From Georgenia subflava (GTDB lineage: Bacteria > Actinomycetota > Actinomycetes > Actinomycetales > Actinomycetaceae), in the NCBI RefSeq assembly GCF_009193155.1, contig NZ_VUKD01000002.1, positions 1 to 64,000 of the forward strand: a DNA stretch of 64,000 bases, in the 5' to 3' direction. The position numbers and the translations under genes were made by a program. Positions 50,022 to 61,082 of this stretch are shown here, piece by piece. The notes below the pieces were generated by a model. That model had not been told where the DNA came from and ran no database searches. It worked only from the letters and a program-made list of their open reading frames with translations. Position 1 is the stretch's first letter; each line of letters begins with the position of its first letter.

Positions 50022-51011
50022 TCAGGCGCCGGGTGTGGTGCGGTGGAGCTCGGCGGCCGGTTCGGCACCGGCACCGACCGGGGCCGGTGCCGGTGCCGCG
50101 CCGGGTGCCCCGGGCCGGAGGTGGGCGGAGCTCGCCGGCGCGAGGGCCAGGACGACGAGCGCGGCGGTGATGACGGCCAGGCCGGTCCAGCCGACGGCGC
50201 TCAGCCGTTCGCCCACCACGGCGACCGCGAGCAGCGCGGCGACGGCCGGCTCGGCGAGGGTGAGGGTGGTCGCTGTGCTCGGACGCACCCGGGCGAGCCC
50301 GACGCCGAACAGCAGGTACCCGCCGAACATCGGCACCAGGGCCATGTACGCAGCCACGGCGAACGACTGGCCCGTGGCGAGCAGGGGTGCGCCGGTGAGC
50401 AGCAGGACCGGCATGAGCATGGCCCCGCCGGCCCCGAAGACGGCACCCATCGACGCAGCCCGGCCCACCCCGTGCTGCATGAGCTGGTGCACCACCCAGG
50501 AGTACAGCGCGTACGTCGCGCCGGCCACGAGGCCGAGACCCACCCCGGCCACGGTTGCCGTGACGGACGCCGCCGCGTCGCCGGCACGGGACAGGCACAG
50601 CATCGCGGCGCCGAGCACGCCGAGGGTCGCCGCCAGCATCCACCACCCGCTGAGGGGCTTGCGCTCCAGCGCGCGTTCGAGGAGGCCCGAGGCGAGCGGC
50701 GCCGAGGCGAGCGAGACGACGGTGCCGACGGCGACCCCGGCCAGGTGCATCGAGCTGTAGAACGCCAGCGGGTAGAGCGCCACCGCCGACGCCCCGACCG
50801 CCACCAGACCCGCACGGGCGCGCAGCTCCCGACGGGCACGGCGCAGGGCGGGCACGGCGATCAGCGCCTGCAGCAGCCCGCCCACCCCGAGGGCCGCAGC
50901 GCCGATCGCCAGCGGGCCGGCGCCGGGGGCGAACGTCGCGGCGGTGCCGGTCGTGCCCCACAGGACCGCGGCCGCCAGGACGGCGGCGATGCCGCCGGGG
51001 GTGCCTCTCAC
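50022..51011 (-). CDS. EamA/DMT-family transporter
   Basis: A 329-residue membrane protein with about ten helices made of two EamA repeats (IAAVLAAAVLWGTTGTAATF at the start, and the second half from about 150). Members export amino acids or other metabolites. The GTG at 51011 has a perfect ribosome binding site (ggagg, seven bases away) and puts the first helix at the N terminus; further upstream in-frame starts run through tandem-repeat DNA. The C terminus is an Ala/Pro-rich tail. Cargo unknown. Confidence 0.85.
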   Translation of the reverse strand: MRGTPGGIAAVLAAAVLWGTTGTAATFAPGAGPLAIGAAALGVGGLLQALIAVPALRRARRELRARAGLVAVGASAVALYPLAFYSSMHLAGVAVGTVVSLASAPLASGLLERALERKPLSGWWMLAATLGVLGAAMLCLSRAGDAAASVTATVAGVGLGLVAGATYALYSWVVHQLMQHGVGRAASMGAVFGAGGAMLMPVLLLTGAPLLATGQSFAVAAYMALVPMFGGYLLFGVGLARVRPSTATTLTLAEPAVAALLAVAVVGERLSAVGWTGLAVITAALVVLALAPASSAHLRPGAPGAAPAPAPVGAGAEPAAELHRTTPGA

Positions 51012-51104
51012 CTGACGGCCTCCAGGGGAACTGAGCATGCCCGAGGCGGTCGACCCGCCCTTCATCAGACCGATCAATCTACCCACCGTGACGGCTCGCG
51101 CGGA

Positions 51105-51170
51105 GGCGGCTCGACACGCGAGTGCGACGAAGGCGGCGGCTCGACACGCTGGCGCGACGAAGGCGGCCAC
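51105..51170. repeat. 30-bp tandem repeat upstream of the EamA gene
   Basis: Two units with tcgacacgc at 51111 and 51141, each ending gcgacgaaggcgg, with a third partial unit to the left. They lie in the spacer between the MT0933-like gene and the EamA gene. Confidence 0.7.
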
Positions 51171-51213
51171 CCCGCGGGGACGGCCGCCTTCGCGGACCTG
51201 CCGGCCGGCCGGG

Positions 51214-51396
51214 CTACTCGTCGCCGATCTTCTTGTCGGCGGCGCCGGTGCCCTTGTCCAGGTGCTCGTCGTACTTGCCGCCGGTCTTGTCGCTGGCGAA
51301 GTCCGAGCCCTTCTCCAGGGCGTCGTCGCTCATCTGCTCGCCCTTGTCGCTGTTCGCGAAGTCCTTGGCCTTGTCTCCGAGGTCTCCGATACCCAT
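51214..51396 (-). CDS. MT0933-like small antitoxin-family protein
   Basis: A 60-residue, highly charged, Gly/Asp/Lys-rich protein, MGIGDLGDKAKDFANSDKGE at the start and GGKYDEHLDKGTGAADKKIG near the end. This pattern is that of the PF14013 family (MT0933/Rv0909 antitoxins). No toxin gene adjoins it, so its role may be different, for example stress protection like CsbD-type proteins. A paralogue lies at 53182. The ATG has aggaga upstream. Divergent from the amidase. Confidence 0.75.
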   Translation of the reverse strand: MGIGDLGDKAKDFANSDKGEQMSDDALEKGSDFASDKTGGKYDEHLDKGTGAADKKIGDE

Positions 51397-51561
51397 GGTC
51401 GTCTCCTCCGATCGACGCGCCGCCAGATGCGGCACTGCCAGATCGAGTCTCGCGGCGCCCCGGCGGCCCGGCAACCGGAGCGGACCGTCCGGACCGACGG
51501 CTCGCCGACGTTCGCGACCGCACCGGTGCGCCGCCTCCGCAGGTGCCGTTACGGTCGGTCC

Positions 51562-53004
51562 ATGCCGGAGATCCACGAGCTCAGCGCCCTCGACCTTGCC
51601 GCCGCCGTCCGGGCCGGTGAGGTCGGTCCCGTCGAGATCGCCGAGCACACCCTCGAGCGCGCCCATCGCCTCGGTCCCGAGGTGGGTGCCTTCGTGCACG
51701 TCGCCGACGAGCGGGCCCGCAGCCAGGCACGTGAGGCGGCGGAGCAGCTCAACGCCGTCGGCTCCGCGACCGCCGACCTCCCGCCGTTCCTGGGGGTGCC
51801 CGTGCCGGTCAAGGACCTCACCATGGTGGCCGGGCTGCCCTTCGAGTGCGGCAGCGCCGCAATGCACGGGTACGTCGCCCCCGTCGACGACGGCGTGACC
51901 ACCTTGCTGCGCGCCGCCGGCACGCTCATGGTGGGCAAGACGACGACGCCGGAGCTCGGGCTGCCGCCGTACACGGAGCCCGACGTCGCCCCGCCGGCAC
52001 GCAGCCCGTGGGACCTGTCCCGCACGGCCGGGGGCTCGAGCGGCGGGGCCGCTGCCGCCGTCGCCGCCGGGATCGTCCCCGCGGCGCACGGGAACGACGG
52101 CGGCGGGTCCATCCGGATCCCCGCCGCCGCCTGCGGTCTGGTGGGCCTGAAGCCCTCGCGCGGACGCGTCTCCAAGGGACCGCACGGGGTGGACGGTGCC
52201 GGGCTGACGGTGGACGGCGTGCTCACCCGCACGGTGCGGGACACCGCCGCGTTCCTCGACGTGCTGTCCCAGCCGTGGCCCGGCGACTCCTACCTCCTGC
52301 CCGGCCCCCGCACCACCTACCTCGAGAGCTGCGACCGCGGCCCCGGACGGCTCCGGGTCGGGGTGCTCACGGAGCCGATCGCGGCCGCGGACGCACCGGT
52401 CCACCCCGAGGCGCTCGCCGCCGTCGCCCGGGCGGCGCGCCTGCTCGAGGAGCTCGGGCACGACGTCGCGGCCGCCCCGGTGCCGTACGCCGCGCAGGAG
52501 TGGGACGCCTTCATGCCCGTGTGGTCCGTCGGACCGCTCCAGGCACCGCTCCCGCCGGAGGCGGAGCAGCAGCTCGTGCCGCTGACACGGTGGATGCGCG
52601 AGGTCGGCCGGAGCTACTCCGGCGTGCAGTACGCCGACGCCGTCGCAGCCCTGCAGCACATCACCCGGAAGGTCGCGCTCGCCTTCTCGCGCTTCGACGT
52701 CGTCCTCACGCCGACGCTGGCGCAGCCGCCGGTGCCGATCGGGAGCATGCGCGACGACACCGACCCCGCCGCCGACTTCGCGGCGCAGAAGGCGTTCACG
52801 CCGTGGACCTCCACCTGGAACATCACCGGTTCGCCGGCCATCTCCGTCCCGCTGCACCGAGCGACCGTCGACGAGGTCGAGCTGCCGTTCGGCGTCATGC
52901 TCGGCGGGGTGCGGCCGGGGCAGGAGGAGACGCTCCTGGCCCTCGCGGCGCAGCTGGAGGCAGCCGACCCGTGGCCGCTGTTCGCGCCGGGCCTGCCCGG
53001 CTGA
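51562..53004 (+). CDS. Amidase signature family hydrolase
   Basis: A 480-residue amidase. The Ser-Ser-Lys triad is visible: Lys in [10 protein letters not shown], and both Ser residues in the Gly/Ser-rich segment, [15 protein letters not shown], followed by [20 protein letters not shown]. Enzymes of this family hydrolyse amides of many kinds; the lack of GatB and GatC nearby argues against a tRNA amidotransferase. It is flanked on both sides by MT0933-like genes on the other strand. No strong ribosome binding site is seen before the ATG. Confidence 0.9.
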   Translation: MPEIHELSALDLAAAVRAGEVGPVEIAEHTLERAHRLGPEVGAFVHVADERARSQAREAAEQLNAVGSATADLPPFLGVPVPVKDLTMVAGLPFECGSAAMHGYVAPVDDGVTTLLRAAGTLMVGKTTTPELGLPPYTEPDVAPPARSPWDLSRTAGGSSGGAAAAVAAGIVPAAHGNDGGGSIRIPAAACGLVGLKPSRGRVSKGPHGVDGAGLTVDGVLTRTVRDTAAFLDVLSQPWPGDSYLLPGPRTTYLESCDRGPGRLRVGVLTEPIAAADAPVHPEALAAVARAARLLEELGHDVAAAPVPYAAQEWDAFMPVWSVGPLQAPLPPEAEQQLVPLTRWMREVGRSYSGVQYADAVAALQHITRKVALAFSRFDVVLTPTLAQPPVPIGSMRDDTDPAADFAAQKAFTPWTSTWNITGSPAISVPLHRATVDEVELPFGVMLGGVRPGQEETLLALAAQLEAADPWPLFAPGLPG

Positions 53005-53023
53005 GCGCAAGCGGACCTGAGCT

Positions 53024-53176
53024 CGCTCGGCGGGTGAGTGGGCCGAGTGACACGTTCTGCACGGTGCTGGTGCTGGTGGGGCGACCGGTTCGTGTCGCTC
53101 GGCGGGTGAGGGTGTCGAGTGACACGTTCTGCACGGTGCTGGTGCTGGTGGGGCGACCGGTCCGTGTCGCTCGGCG
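53024..53176. repeat. 72-bp tandem repeat
   Basis: Two almost identical copies of a 72-base unit, starting cgagtgacacgttctgcacg at 53044 and 53116, with a partial copy on the left from about 53024. The copies differ at only a few positions over 60 bases. It fills the space between the ends of the amidase gene and the convergent MT0933-like gene. Confidence 0.9.
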
Positions 53177-53181
53177 TTCGC

Positions 53182-53586
53182 TCAGCGTTCGCCGACGGGG
53201 CCCGGGGTCGTCGGTGGCGTCGTCGGCGGGGCGGTCGGCGGCGTCGTCGGGTCCGTCGGTGCGCCAGGCGTCTGCGGCCCGGGCGGCTGGTCCGGGGCCG
53301 TCGGGTTGCGCTCGGGCTCGGGCTCGGGGGTGGAGGGGTCCGGCGTCGACGGAGGTTCGGTCTCGGCGCCGGGCCGCTGATCGGTGCCGATCCGGGCGTC
53401 GGCCGCATCGCGAGCACCGGAGACCTTGTCGGCGTACCTGCCGCCCGTGACGCGGTCCGCGGCGTCGGCCGCGCGGTCCAGCACGGAGTCGCTCACCCCC
53501 TCGGCCTTCTCCGAGCGGAGGGCGTCCTGAACCTTCTCGTTCTGCCAGGCGTCCTTGGCCTTGCGTGCCAGGTCGTCCAGTCCCAT
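53182..53586 (-). CDS. MT0933-like protein with Pro/Thr-rich tail
   Basis: A 134-residue protein. Residues 1-66 match the same small antitoxin family as the gene at 51214 (MGLDDLARKAKDAWQNEKVQ, later GGRYADKVSGARDAADARIG). Residues 67-134 are Pro, Thr and Glu rich (EPPSTPDPSTPEPEPERNPT) and probably disordered. No toxin partner is visible. The ATG has gagagagg upstream. It ends next to the 72-base repeat. Confidence 0.72.
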   Translation of the reverse strand: MGLDDLARKAKDAWQNEKVQDALRSEKAEGVSDSVLDRAADAADRVTGGRYADKVSGARDAADARIGTDQRPGAETEPPSTPDPSTPEPEPERNPTAPDQPPGPQTPGAPTDPTTPPTAPPTTPPTTPGPVGER

Positions 53587-53722
53587 GCTCGTTCCTCTCT
53601 CCGGCGGGGCCGTGGCTGTGCTCGGCGTTGTGGTGCCGTGGAGCCGTAGCTGTGCCGCTGTGCCGTGGTGTCGCGCAGTGTCGCGGGTGCCGGACGTCGG
53701 GCCAGGACGGCAGCGACGGACG

Positions 53723-53962
53723 TCAGGTGTTGCGCGGGATCGATCCGGACGCCGGGCCGGGGCTGGTCGGCTCCTCCGGCGACGCGGCCGAGCGCACGGC
53801 CTCCGTGGGGTCGTCCCCGGGGATGGATCCCGGCGGCGGCCCGGGGCTGCGGGGCTCGTCCGGCGACTCCGCCGAGATCGGCGAGGTGTCTGCCCGGTGG
53901 GCGTGCGCCGGGTTGCCCGGGCTCCTCGGCTCGTCCGGGTCGGTGCTGTCGAGCGTGCTCAC
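53723..53962 (-). CDS. Small Pro/Ser-rich hypothetical protein
   Basis: A 79-residue acidic protein rich in Pro, Ser, Glu and Asp, with an internal repeat of DEPRSPG and of PGSIP. It has no hydrophobic segment. I recognise no family. Support comes from a GTG start with a good ribosome binding site (gaggga, six to seven bases away), strongly GC-biased third positions and position behind a tandem-repeat promoter region. It could be mis-called repetitive DNA. Confidence 0.5.
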   Translation of the reverse strand: MSTLDSTDPDEPRSPGNPAHAHRADTSPISAESPDEPRSPGPPPGSIPGDDPTEAVRSAASPEEPTSPGPASGSIPRNT

Positions 53963-54033
53963 ATCGAACTCCCTCGGTCGGTGGCGTGCTGCATGGCTCG
54001 ATCCTCGCCCCCGCAGGCGTGCGGCGCACGCGG

Positions 54034-54200
54034 AACGTCACCGATCCGGCGCGTCCCCGAACGTCACCCGATCCGGCGCGTCCCCGAACGTCACCCGATC
54101 CGGCGCGCCCCCGAACGTCGTCCGATCCGGCGCGCCCGAACGTCGTCCGATCCGGCGCGTCCCCGAACGTCACCCGATCCGACGCACCCCGAACGTGTCC
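54034..54200. repeat. 27-bp tandem repeat, about six units
   Basis: Units begin with gatccggcg at 54043, 54070, 54097, 54124, 54149 and 54176, so the period is 27 with one 25-base unit. Each unit continues cgtccccgaacgtcaccc with small changes. The last copy runs into the 3' end of the PGRP gene (stop at 54170). No spacers lie between units. Confidence 0.92.
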
Positions 54201-56305
54201 TCGCCGTCGCCGTCCCAGTCGCCCACGAGCGGGGAGTCCGTCGGTCGCCCGTACACCAGGGTCTTGTCCGCCACCCCGGAGGCCATGGAGTTCTTCACCA
54301 AGTACTGGGCGCCGCGCCGCACCGCGAAGGTGTCCGTGCCGTCGCCGTCCCAGTCGCCCGAGAGCACCGCGTCGGCCGGCCGGCCGTAGGCGACGACCGT
54401 GTCGGCCACGCCGGTGCTGATCGAGTTCTTCACGTAGTAGAACTGGCCGCGCCGCACGGTCAGCGTGTCACGGCCGTCGCCGTCCCAGTCGCCGACCAGC
54501 ACCTCGTCGCCGGGCCTGCCGTAGAAGATCACCTGGTCGGCCTTGCCCGAGGTCACCGAGTTCTTGATGTGGTACTCCCGGCCTCGGCGCACCGCCAGGG
54601 TGTCCACCCCGTCGCCGTCCCAGTCGCCGACCAGGACGACGTCGCCGGGCTTGCCGTACGCGAAGACCGTGTCCGCGTTGCCGACCCTGTTCGCGTTGCG
54701 CACGAAGAACACCTGGGCGTCGCGGGCGGCGATCGTGTCCACCCCGTCACCGTCCCAGTCCCCGACGAACGGGGAGGTCTTGGTGTGGCCGTACTGGAAG
54801 ACGACGTCGGCCTGGGTCGTGTACGCGTTGTTCAGGTAGAACGTCGCCAGCGGCAGCGCGGGCGACGTCGGTGCAGGGGGCGACGGCCGCACGGCGGGCG
54901 GCGTCGTCGGCCCGCCGGCTGCCACTTTCCCGGCGACCTTGGTGGTCATCGTCGGCAGGTAGTCCAGGATGTCCAGACCCGGGCAGGCGGTCGACGAGAC
55001 CGCCCCGTGGCCGAAGATGCGCGGCAGGGCGTAGCCGGACCGGGCGTAGGTGCCGCCGGTGGAGGTCATGCCCGACCTCGTGGTCGCATCGATCCCGGCG
55101 AGCGAGAACCGCCAGGCGATCACGTCGGTCATCGCGTCCAGGCCCACCTGGGGAGCGTCGACCTTGGTGTAGTCGCCCAGCAGGGACACGCCGACGGTGC
55201 CGGTGTTGGCGGGCGCGGCGTGGGCGCCGACGACCATCTGGGACGCCGACGCCGTCAGGGAGCCCTTGCGCCCCTCGAAGACCTGCCCGTACTTGTCGAC
55301 GAGGAAGTTGTAGCCGATGTCGCCCCACCCTCGGGTGACGGCGTGGAAGTAGTAGATGCCCCGCACGATCCCGGCGGACTGGGCCTTGGTGTAGCTGTTC
55401 GACCCAGCGGTGTGGTGGACGACCGCCGCCTTCAGCGGCGCCTCCCAGGGCTTCCACCGCATCTTCGTCTCGTCCGCGCGCCAGGCGGACCGCGAGATGA
55501 TCGACGGCCGGCCGGCCGGCCCGACGACGGTGGGGACGGCCACGGGCGCGGTCGCGGTCGTCGCGGGGGAGAAGGCGACGGGGTTGCCCAGCGTGGCGGC
55601 GTCGACGGCGGGTGCGGCGATCTCCTCGGCCGGTGCGACCGCGGGGGGCGGGGCGGCGGTGGTGGTCACCTCGGTGGCGGTGGCGGCGTTGGACGGGATC
55701 AGCTCGAGGCGCAGGTTCGTGGGCAGATCGGTCACGGCACCGGTGATCTGGACCTGCACCGCGCTGCCGGCACCGGTGATGAACGGCTCGGACCCCGCCG
55801 TCGTCTCCACGCCGTCGCCCCTGGCGTCGTCGACCTCGAGCGGGGCCCAGTCCGTCCAGGCTCCGGCGTCCTGGACCCGCAGGTACATCTGGGCATCGGC
55901 CGCCAGGGCGTCGTCCACGTCCCAGGTCAGGGCGGCCACGGTGAAGTCGTCGGTGGCCATCGGTGGGGTGAGGACCGCGACGTCGTCGACGGTGATGGTG
56001 GAGGTGCTGAACATGCGCATCGTGGGCGTGCCCCCCGCGCCGCCGACGCCGGTCGGCTCGACCACCGTGCGGGCGGGGGCGTCCGCGTAATCGTCCAGGC
56101 CGTCGACCGCGACGTCGGTGCGGGTGCCGTCGGCGCCGGTCAGCGCGAAGACGGTGACCTCGGCCGGTGCGGGCAGGGGGTCGACGATGACCTCGGCCGG
56201 TGCGGGCAGGGGATCGCCGGCGGTGGCTGCCGCGGCGGGCGCGGCCGTCGCGGCCGCGAGCACGGTCAGGACGGTCAGGCTGATGGTCGCGCGAAGAGCA
56301 CGCAT
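54170..56305 (-). CDS. Secreted peptidoglycan recognition/amidase protein with FG-GAP-like repeats
   Basis: A 711-residue exported protein. A signal peptide (about 1-27, ending AAPAAAA) is followed by a beta-rich region, a PGRP/Amidase_2 domain at about 265-430 (IISRSAWRADE, AAVVHHTAGSNSYT, GWGDIGYNFLVDKYG, FGHGAVSSTACPG), a Pro-rich linker and five FG-GAP/VCBS-like repeats with GDWDGDG. The zinc ligands His and Cys of active amidases appear to be present, so it may cut N-acetylmuramoyl-L-alanine bonds. A nine-residue duplication DPLPAPAEV near residue 32 comes from a DNA repeat. No sortase motif is seen. Confidence 0.9.
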   Translation of the reverse strand: MRALRATISLTVLTVLAAATAAPAAAATAGDPLPAPAEVIVDPLPAPAEVTVFALTGADGTRTDVAVDGLDDYADAPARTVVEPTGVGGAGGTPTMRMFSTSTITVDDVAVLTPPMATDDFTVAALTWDVDDALAADAQMYLRVQDAGAWTDWAPLEVDDARGDGVETTAGSEPFITGAGSAVQVQITGAVTDLPTNLRLELIPSNAATATEVTTTAAPPPAVAPAEEIAAPAVDAATLGNPVAFSPATTATAPVAVPTVVGPAGRPSIISRSAWRADETKMRWKPWEAPLKAAVVHHTAGSNSYTKAQSAGIVRGIYYFHAVTRGWGDIGYNFLVDKYGQVFEGRKGSLTASASQMVVGAHAAPANTGTVGVSLLGDYTKVDAPQVGLDAMTDVIAWRFSLAGIDATTRSGMTSTGGTYARSGYALPRIFGHGAVSSTACPGLDILDYLPTMTTKVAGKVAAGGPTTPPAVRPSPPAPTSPALPLATFYLNNAYTTQADVVFQYGHTKTSPFVGDWDGDGVDTIAARDAQVFFVRNANRVGNADTVFAYGKPGDVVLVGDWDGDGVDTLAVRRGREYHIKNSVTSGKADQVIFYGRPGDEVLVGDWDGDGRDTLTVRRGQFYYVKNSISTGVADTVVAYGRPADAVLSGDWDGDGTDTFAVRRGAQYLVKNSMASGVADKTLVYGRPTDSPLVGDWDGDGEDTFGVRRIG

Positions 56306-56483
56306 AGGTCGTTCCCCCGAGAGGTGCAGCGTTGGTCGGGGTCAGACGTCCCGCCCGTCCTGTCCTATCGGCCGTGTGACAGATGAGGTTAGTGAGACTG
56401 GCGGTGCTGAATTCTGGATCGGTCGGGTGCCCGCGCCCCCAGGGCGCTGCGTCCGTGCCGATGACCGCCCGGCGGGCGCCGCG

Positions 56484-57035
56484 TCACGCGCCGTGCTTGT
56501 CGCGCAACCGCTGCAGGCGGCGGCGGGCCTCCCGGCGCGCTGCCACCCGGACCCGGTGCCGCTGCTCCATCAGGGCGACCTGCGCGACGGCGTCCGGCTT
56601 GCCGCGGAAGCGGTGTGCTGCGTAGCCGAGCAGCCCGAGCGCGATGACGCTGGAGACGACGAGGGTGACCCCCACCGCGGGGCCGCCGAACAGCCACCAC
56701 TCGGGGCGCAGCGGCCACCACGGCGGCGTCGGCGGCGACCACAGCCACAACGCACCGAACGCGGCGACGAGCAGCGCACCGAGGATCGACATCATCATGC
56801 GCGGGACGGTCTCCACGCCCTCGGCCGCGGCGCGCCAGGCCCTGACCCGCACCGGCGCGACGAGCCGCCTGGCCAGGGCGTACTGGGTCGACAGGACCGC
56901 CAGGCCGGCGAAGGTCAGCAGCAGGCCCGGCCCGGGCAGGAACAGCGCGAGGACCCCGGCGAGCAGCAGCGTCCAACCGAGGATCTCCAGGGCCAGGCGT
57001 TTCGCGGCCCCGGCGGCAGTGGTCACGACAGACAA
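56484..57035 (-). CDS. TIGR02611/PGPGW-type membrane protein
   Basis: A 183-residue membrane protein. The first hairpin contains LLLAGVLALFLPGPGLLLTF, whose PGPG turn identifies the PGPGW/TIGR02611 group. Two further helices (about 85-135) and a basic, Arg-rich cytoplasmic tail follow. Function unknown. The start is uncertain: TTG at 57035 or GTG at 57026, neither with a clear ribosome binding site. Confidence 0.75.
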   Translation of the reverse strand: MSVVTTAAGAAKRLALEILGWTLLLAGVLALFLPGPGLLLTFAGLAVLSTQYALARRLVAPVRVRAWRAAAEGVETVPRMMMSILGALLVAAFGALWLWSPPTPPWWPLRPEWWLFGGPAVGVTLVVSSVIALGLLGYAAHRFRGKPDAVAQVALMEQRHRVRVAARREARRRLQRLRDKHGA

Positions 57036-57125
57036 TGCTAAGCCAGGCTGCCGGTCGCCATCCGCCGTCTGGGCGGCCGCTTCACGGTGTGGAGCACCGG
57101 GTCCGGTCGGCGGCTACCGACCCGC

Positions 57126-57425
57126 TCAGGCGTCGACCTTGCGGGGCCGGCCCCGGCCGCGCTTGCGGGCCACGATCACGCCGTCGACGAAGACCTGACC
57201 GCCCCAGACACCCCAGGGCTCGGCCCGCTCGACGGCGCCGGCGAGGCACTCCGCCCGCAGGGGGCAGCTCCCGCACAGGGATTTCGCGCGCTCGACGTGG
57301 ACCGTGTGCTCCGAGAACCACAGGTCGCCCCGGTCCCGTTCCTGGCACGGCGTGAGCGCGACGGTCTCCGCATCGCCACGCACGGCGACGCCGCTCGGGG
57401 CGGGGTGGGCGGTCAGTGAGTACAT
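57126..57425 (-). CDS. whiB7: Transcription factor WhiB7
   Basis: A 99-residue Wbl protein. Four Cys for the iron-sulfur cluster are present (TPCQERD and LCGSCPLRAEC), then the family's EPWGVWGG turn and the C-terminal AT-hook RKRGRGRPRK that marks WhiB7. It joins the main sigma factor to activate intrinsic drug-resistance genes in response to ribosome inhibitors. An in-frame ATG pair at about 57473 would extend the N terminus by 16 residues, so the leader needs testing. Divergent from a TetR gene. Confidence 0.92.
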   Translation of the reverse strand: MYSLTAHPAPSGVAVRGDAETVALTPCQERDRGDLWFSEHTVHVERAKSLCGSCPLRAECLAGAVERAEPWGVWGGQVFVDGVIVARKRGRGRPRKVDA

Positions 57426-57514
57426 GACGTGCCTCGGGGTCACGTCCCGTGGCTGCCACCACGGAACCATCATGGATGTGCAGGTCGTGCCCCCGAGAGC
57501 CTCTCCTCGACTAG

Positions 57515-57531
57515 TGTGGACGGTGTCCACA
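57515..57531. promoter_or_regulatory. Palindromic operator between whiB7 and tetR
   Basis: TGTGGAC (57515-57521), GGT, GTCCACA (57525-57531) is a perfect inverted repeat in the region shared by the divergent genes. A further gTGTTCACac and TGTAGACA lie just to the right. It is a likely site for the TetR protein at 57578. Confidence 0.7.
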
Positions 57532-57577
57532 TCGGGGGTGTTCACACTGTAGACACCGCTGCCGAAGGGAGGCAAGG

Positions 57578-58243
57578 GTGAAAGACGGCGGCCGCCGCTA
57601 CCACCACGGAGACCTTCCCGCAGCCCTGGTCGCGGCCGGGCTGGAGCTGGCCCGCTCGGGCGGGGGTGAGGCGATCGGCCTCCGGGAGGTCACCCGGGTC
57701 GTGGGTGTGACGCCCAACGCCGCCTACCGCCACTTCGCCGACCGGCACGCCCTCGTGCTCGCCGTCGCCGCGCGCGCCCAGCAGGAGCTCGCCTCGGCCA
57801 TGGCGACCCGGATGGCCGACGCCGACTCCGAGCCGGATCCAGGGTTGCGCGCCCGCCGGCGACTGCGCGCCGTCGGGCTGGCCTACATCTCCTTCGCCAT
57901 CGACGAGCCGGGCTGGTTCCGGCTCGCCTTCTTCACCCCGGACCGGTCCACCGACGCGGACGGCGCCACCGGGCACGCGGACGCGCCGCCCTACCGGACG
58001 CTCCTCGCCGCCCTCGACGACCTCGTCGTCGCCGGGGTGCTGCCGGCCGACCGGCGCACCAATGCCGAGTGGGCGTGCTGGTCCGCGGTCCACGGCCTGT
58101 CCGAGCTCGCGACCCGGGGGCCGCTCCAGGGCCAACCGGCCGGCGTCGTCGAGCAGGTCGCTGAGTACGTCGTCGACTGCGCGATCGAGGGCATCCTCGC
58201 CGAACGTGCAGCGAGCGACAGTGACGGCTCGCCCGACGGCTGA
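57578..58243 (+). CDS. TetR/AcrR-family regulator
   Basis: A 221-residue repressor. The N terminus [20 protein letters not shown] and [20 protein letters not shown] form the helix-turn-helix of the branch with a C-terminal TetR_C domain ([12 protein letters not shown]). The GTG at 57578 has gggagg upstream. It is divergent from whiB7 with a palindrome between, so it may repress itself and perhaps influence whiB7. The ligand is unknown. Confidence 0.88.
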   Translation: MKDGGRRYHHGDLPAALVAAGLELARSGGGEAIGLREVTRVVGVTPNAAYRHFADRHALVLAVAARAQQELASAMATRMADADSEPDPGLRARRRLRAVGLAYISFAIDEPGWFRLAFFTPDRSTDADGATGHADAPPYRTLLAALDDLVVAGVLPADRRTNAEWACWSAVHGLSELATRGPLQGQPAGVVEQVAEYVVDCAIEGILAERAASDSDGSPDG

Positions 58244-58287
58244 CCGGCCCCGTCACCGACGGGTGAGCCGAGACCTGGCACCCAAAG

Positions 58288-58308
58288 GTTGAGCGGAATA
58301 GACTCAAC
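58288..58308. promoter_or_regulatory. HAIR operator upstream of clpB
   Basis: GTTGAGC, seven bases, ACTCAAC. This matches the HspR-associated repeat at 11 of 14 positions. TAGACT inside it could be the -10 box, so a bound repressor would block polymerase. It lies 50 bases before the clpB ATG. Confidence 0.85.
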
Positions 58309-58357
58309 TTCGCCGCGGTTGATCCGAGCAGAACCGTTCCACCTGACCGGAGGTCCC

Positions 58358-61003
<2,646 letters not shown>

Positions 61004-61082
61004 GCGCGACCCGGGCGCGGGCCGCGCACGCTTGCAGCGGACCCGGGCCCCCCGAGCCCGGGCCACAGCCGCCGAGCCGGGC

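Noticed and set aside
54034-54200. Possible CRISPR array
   Set aside because: The 27-base units follow one another directly with no unique spacers, and no cas gene is present.
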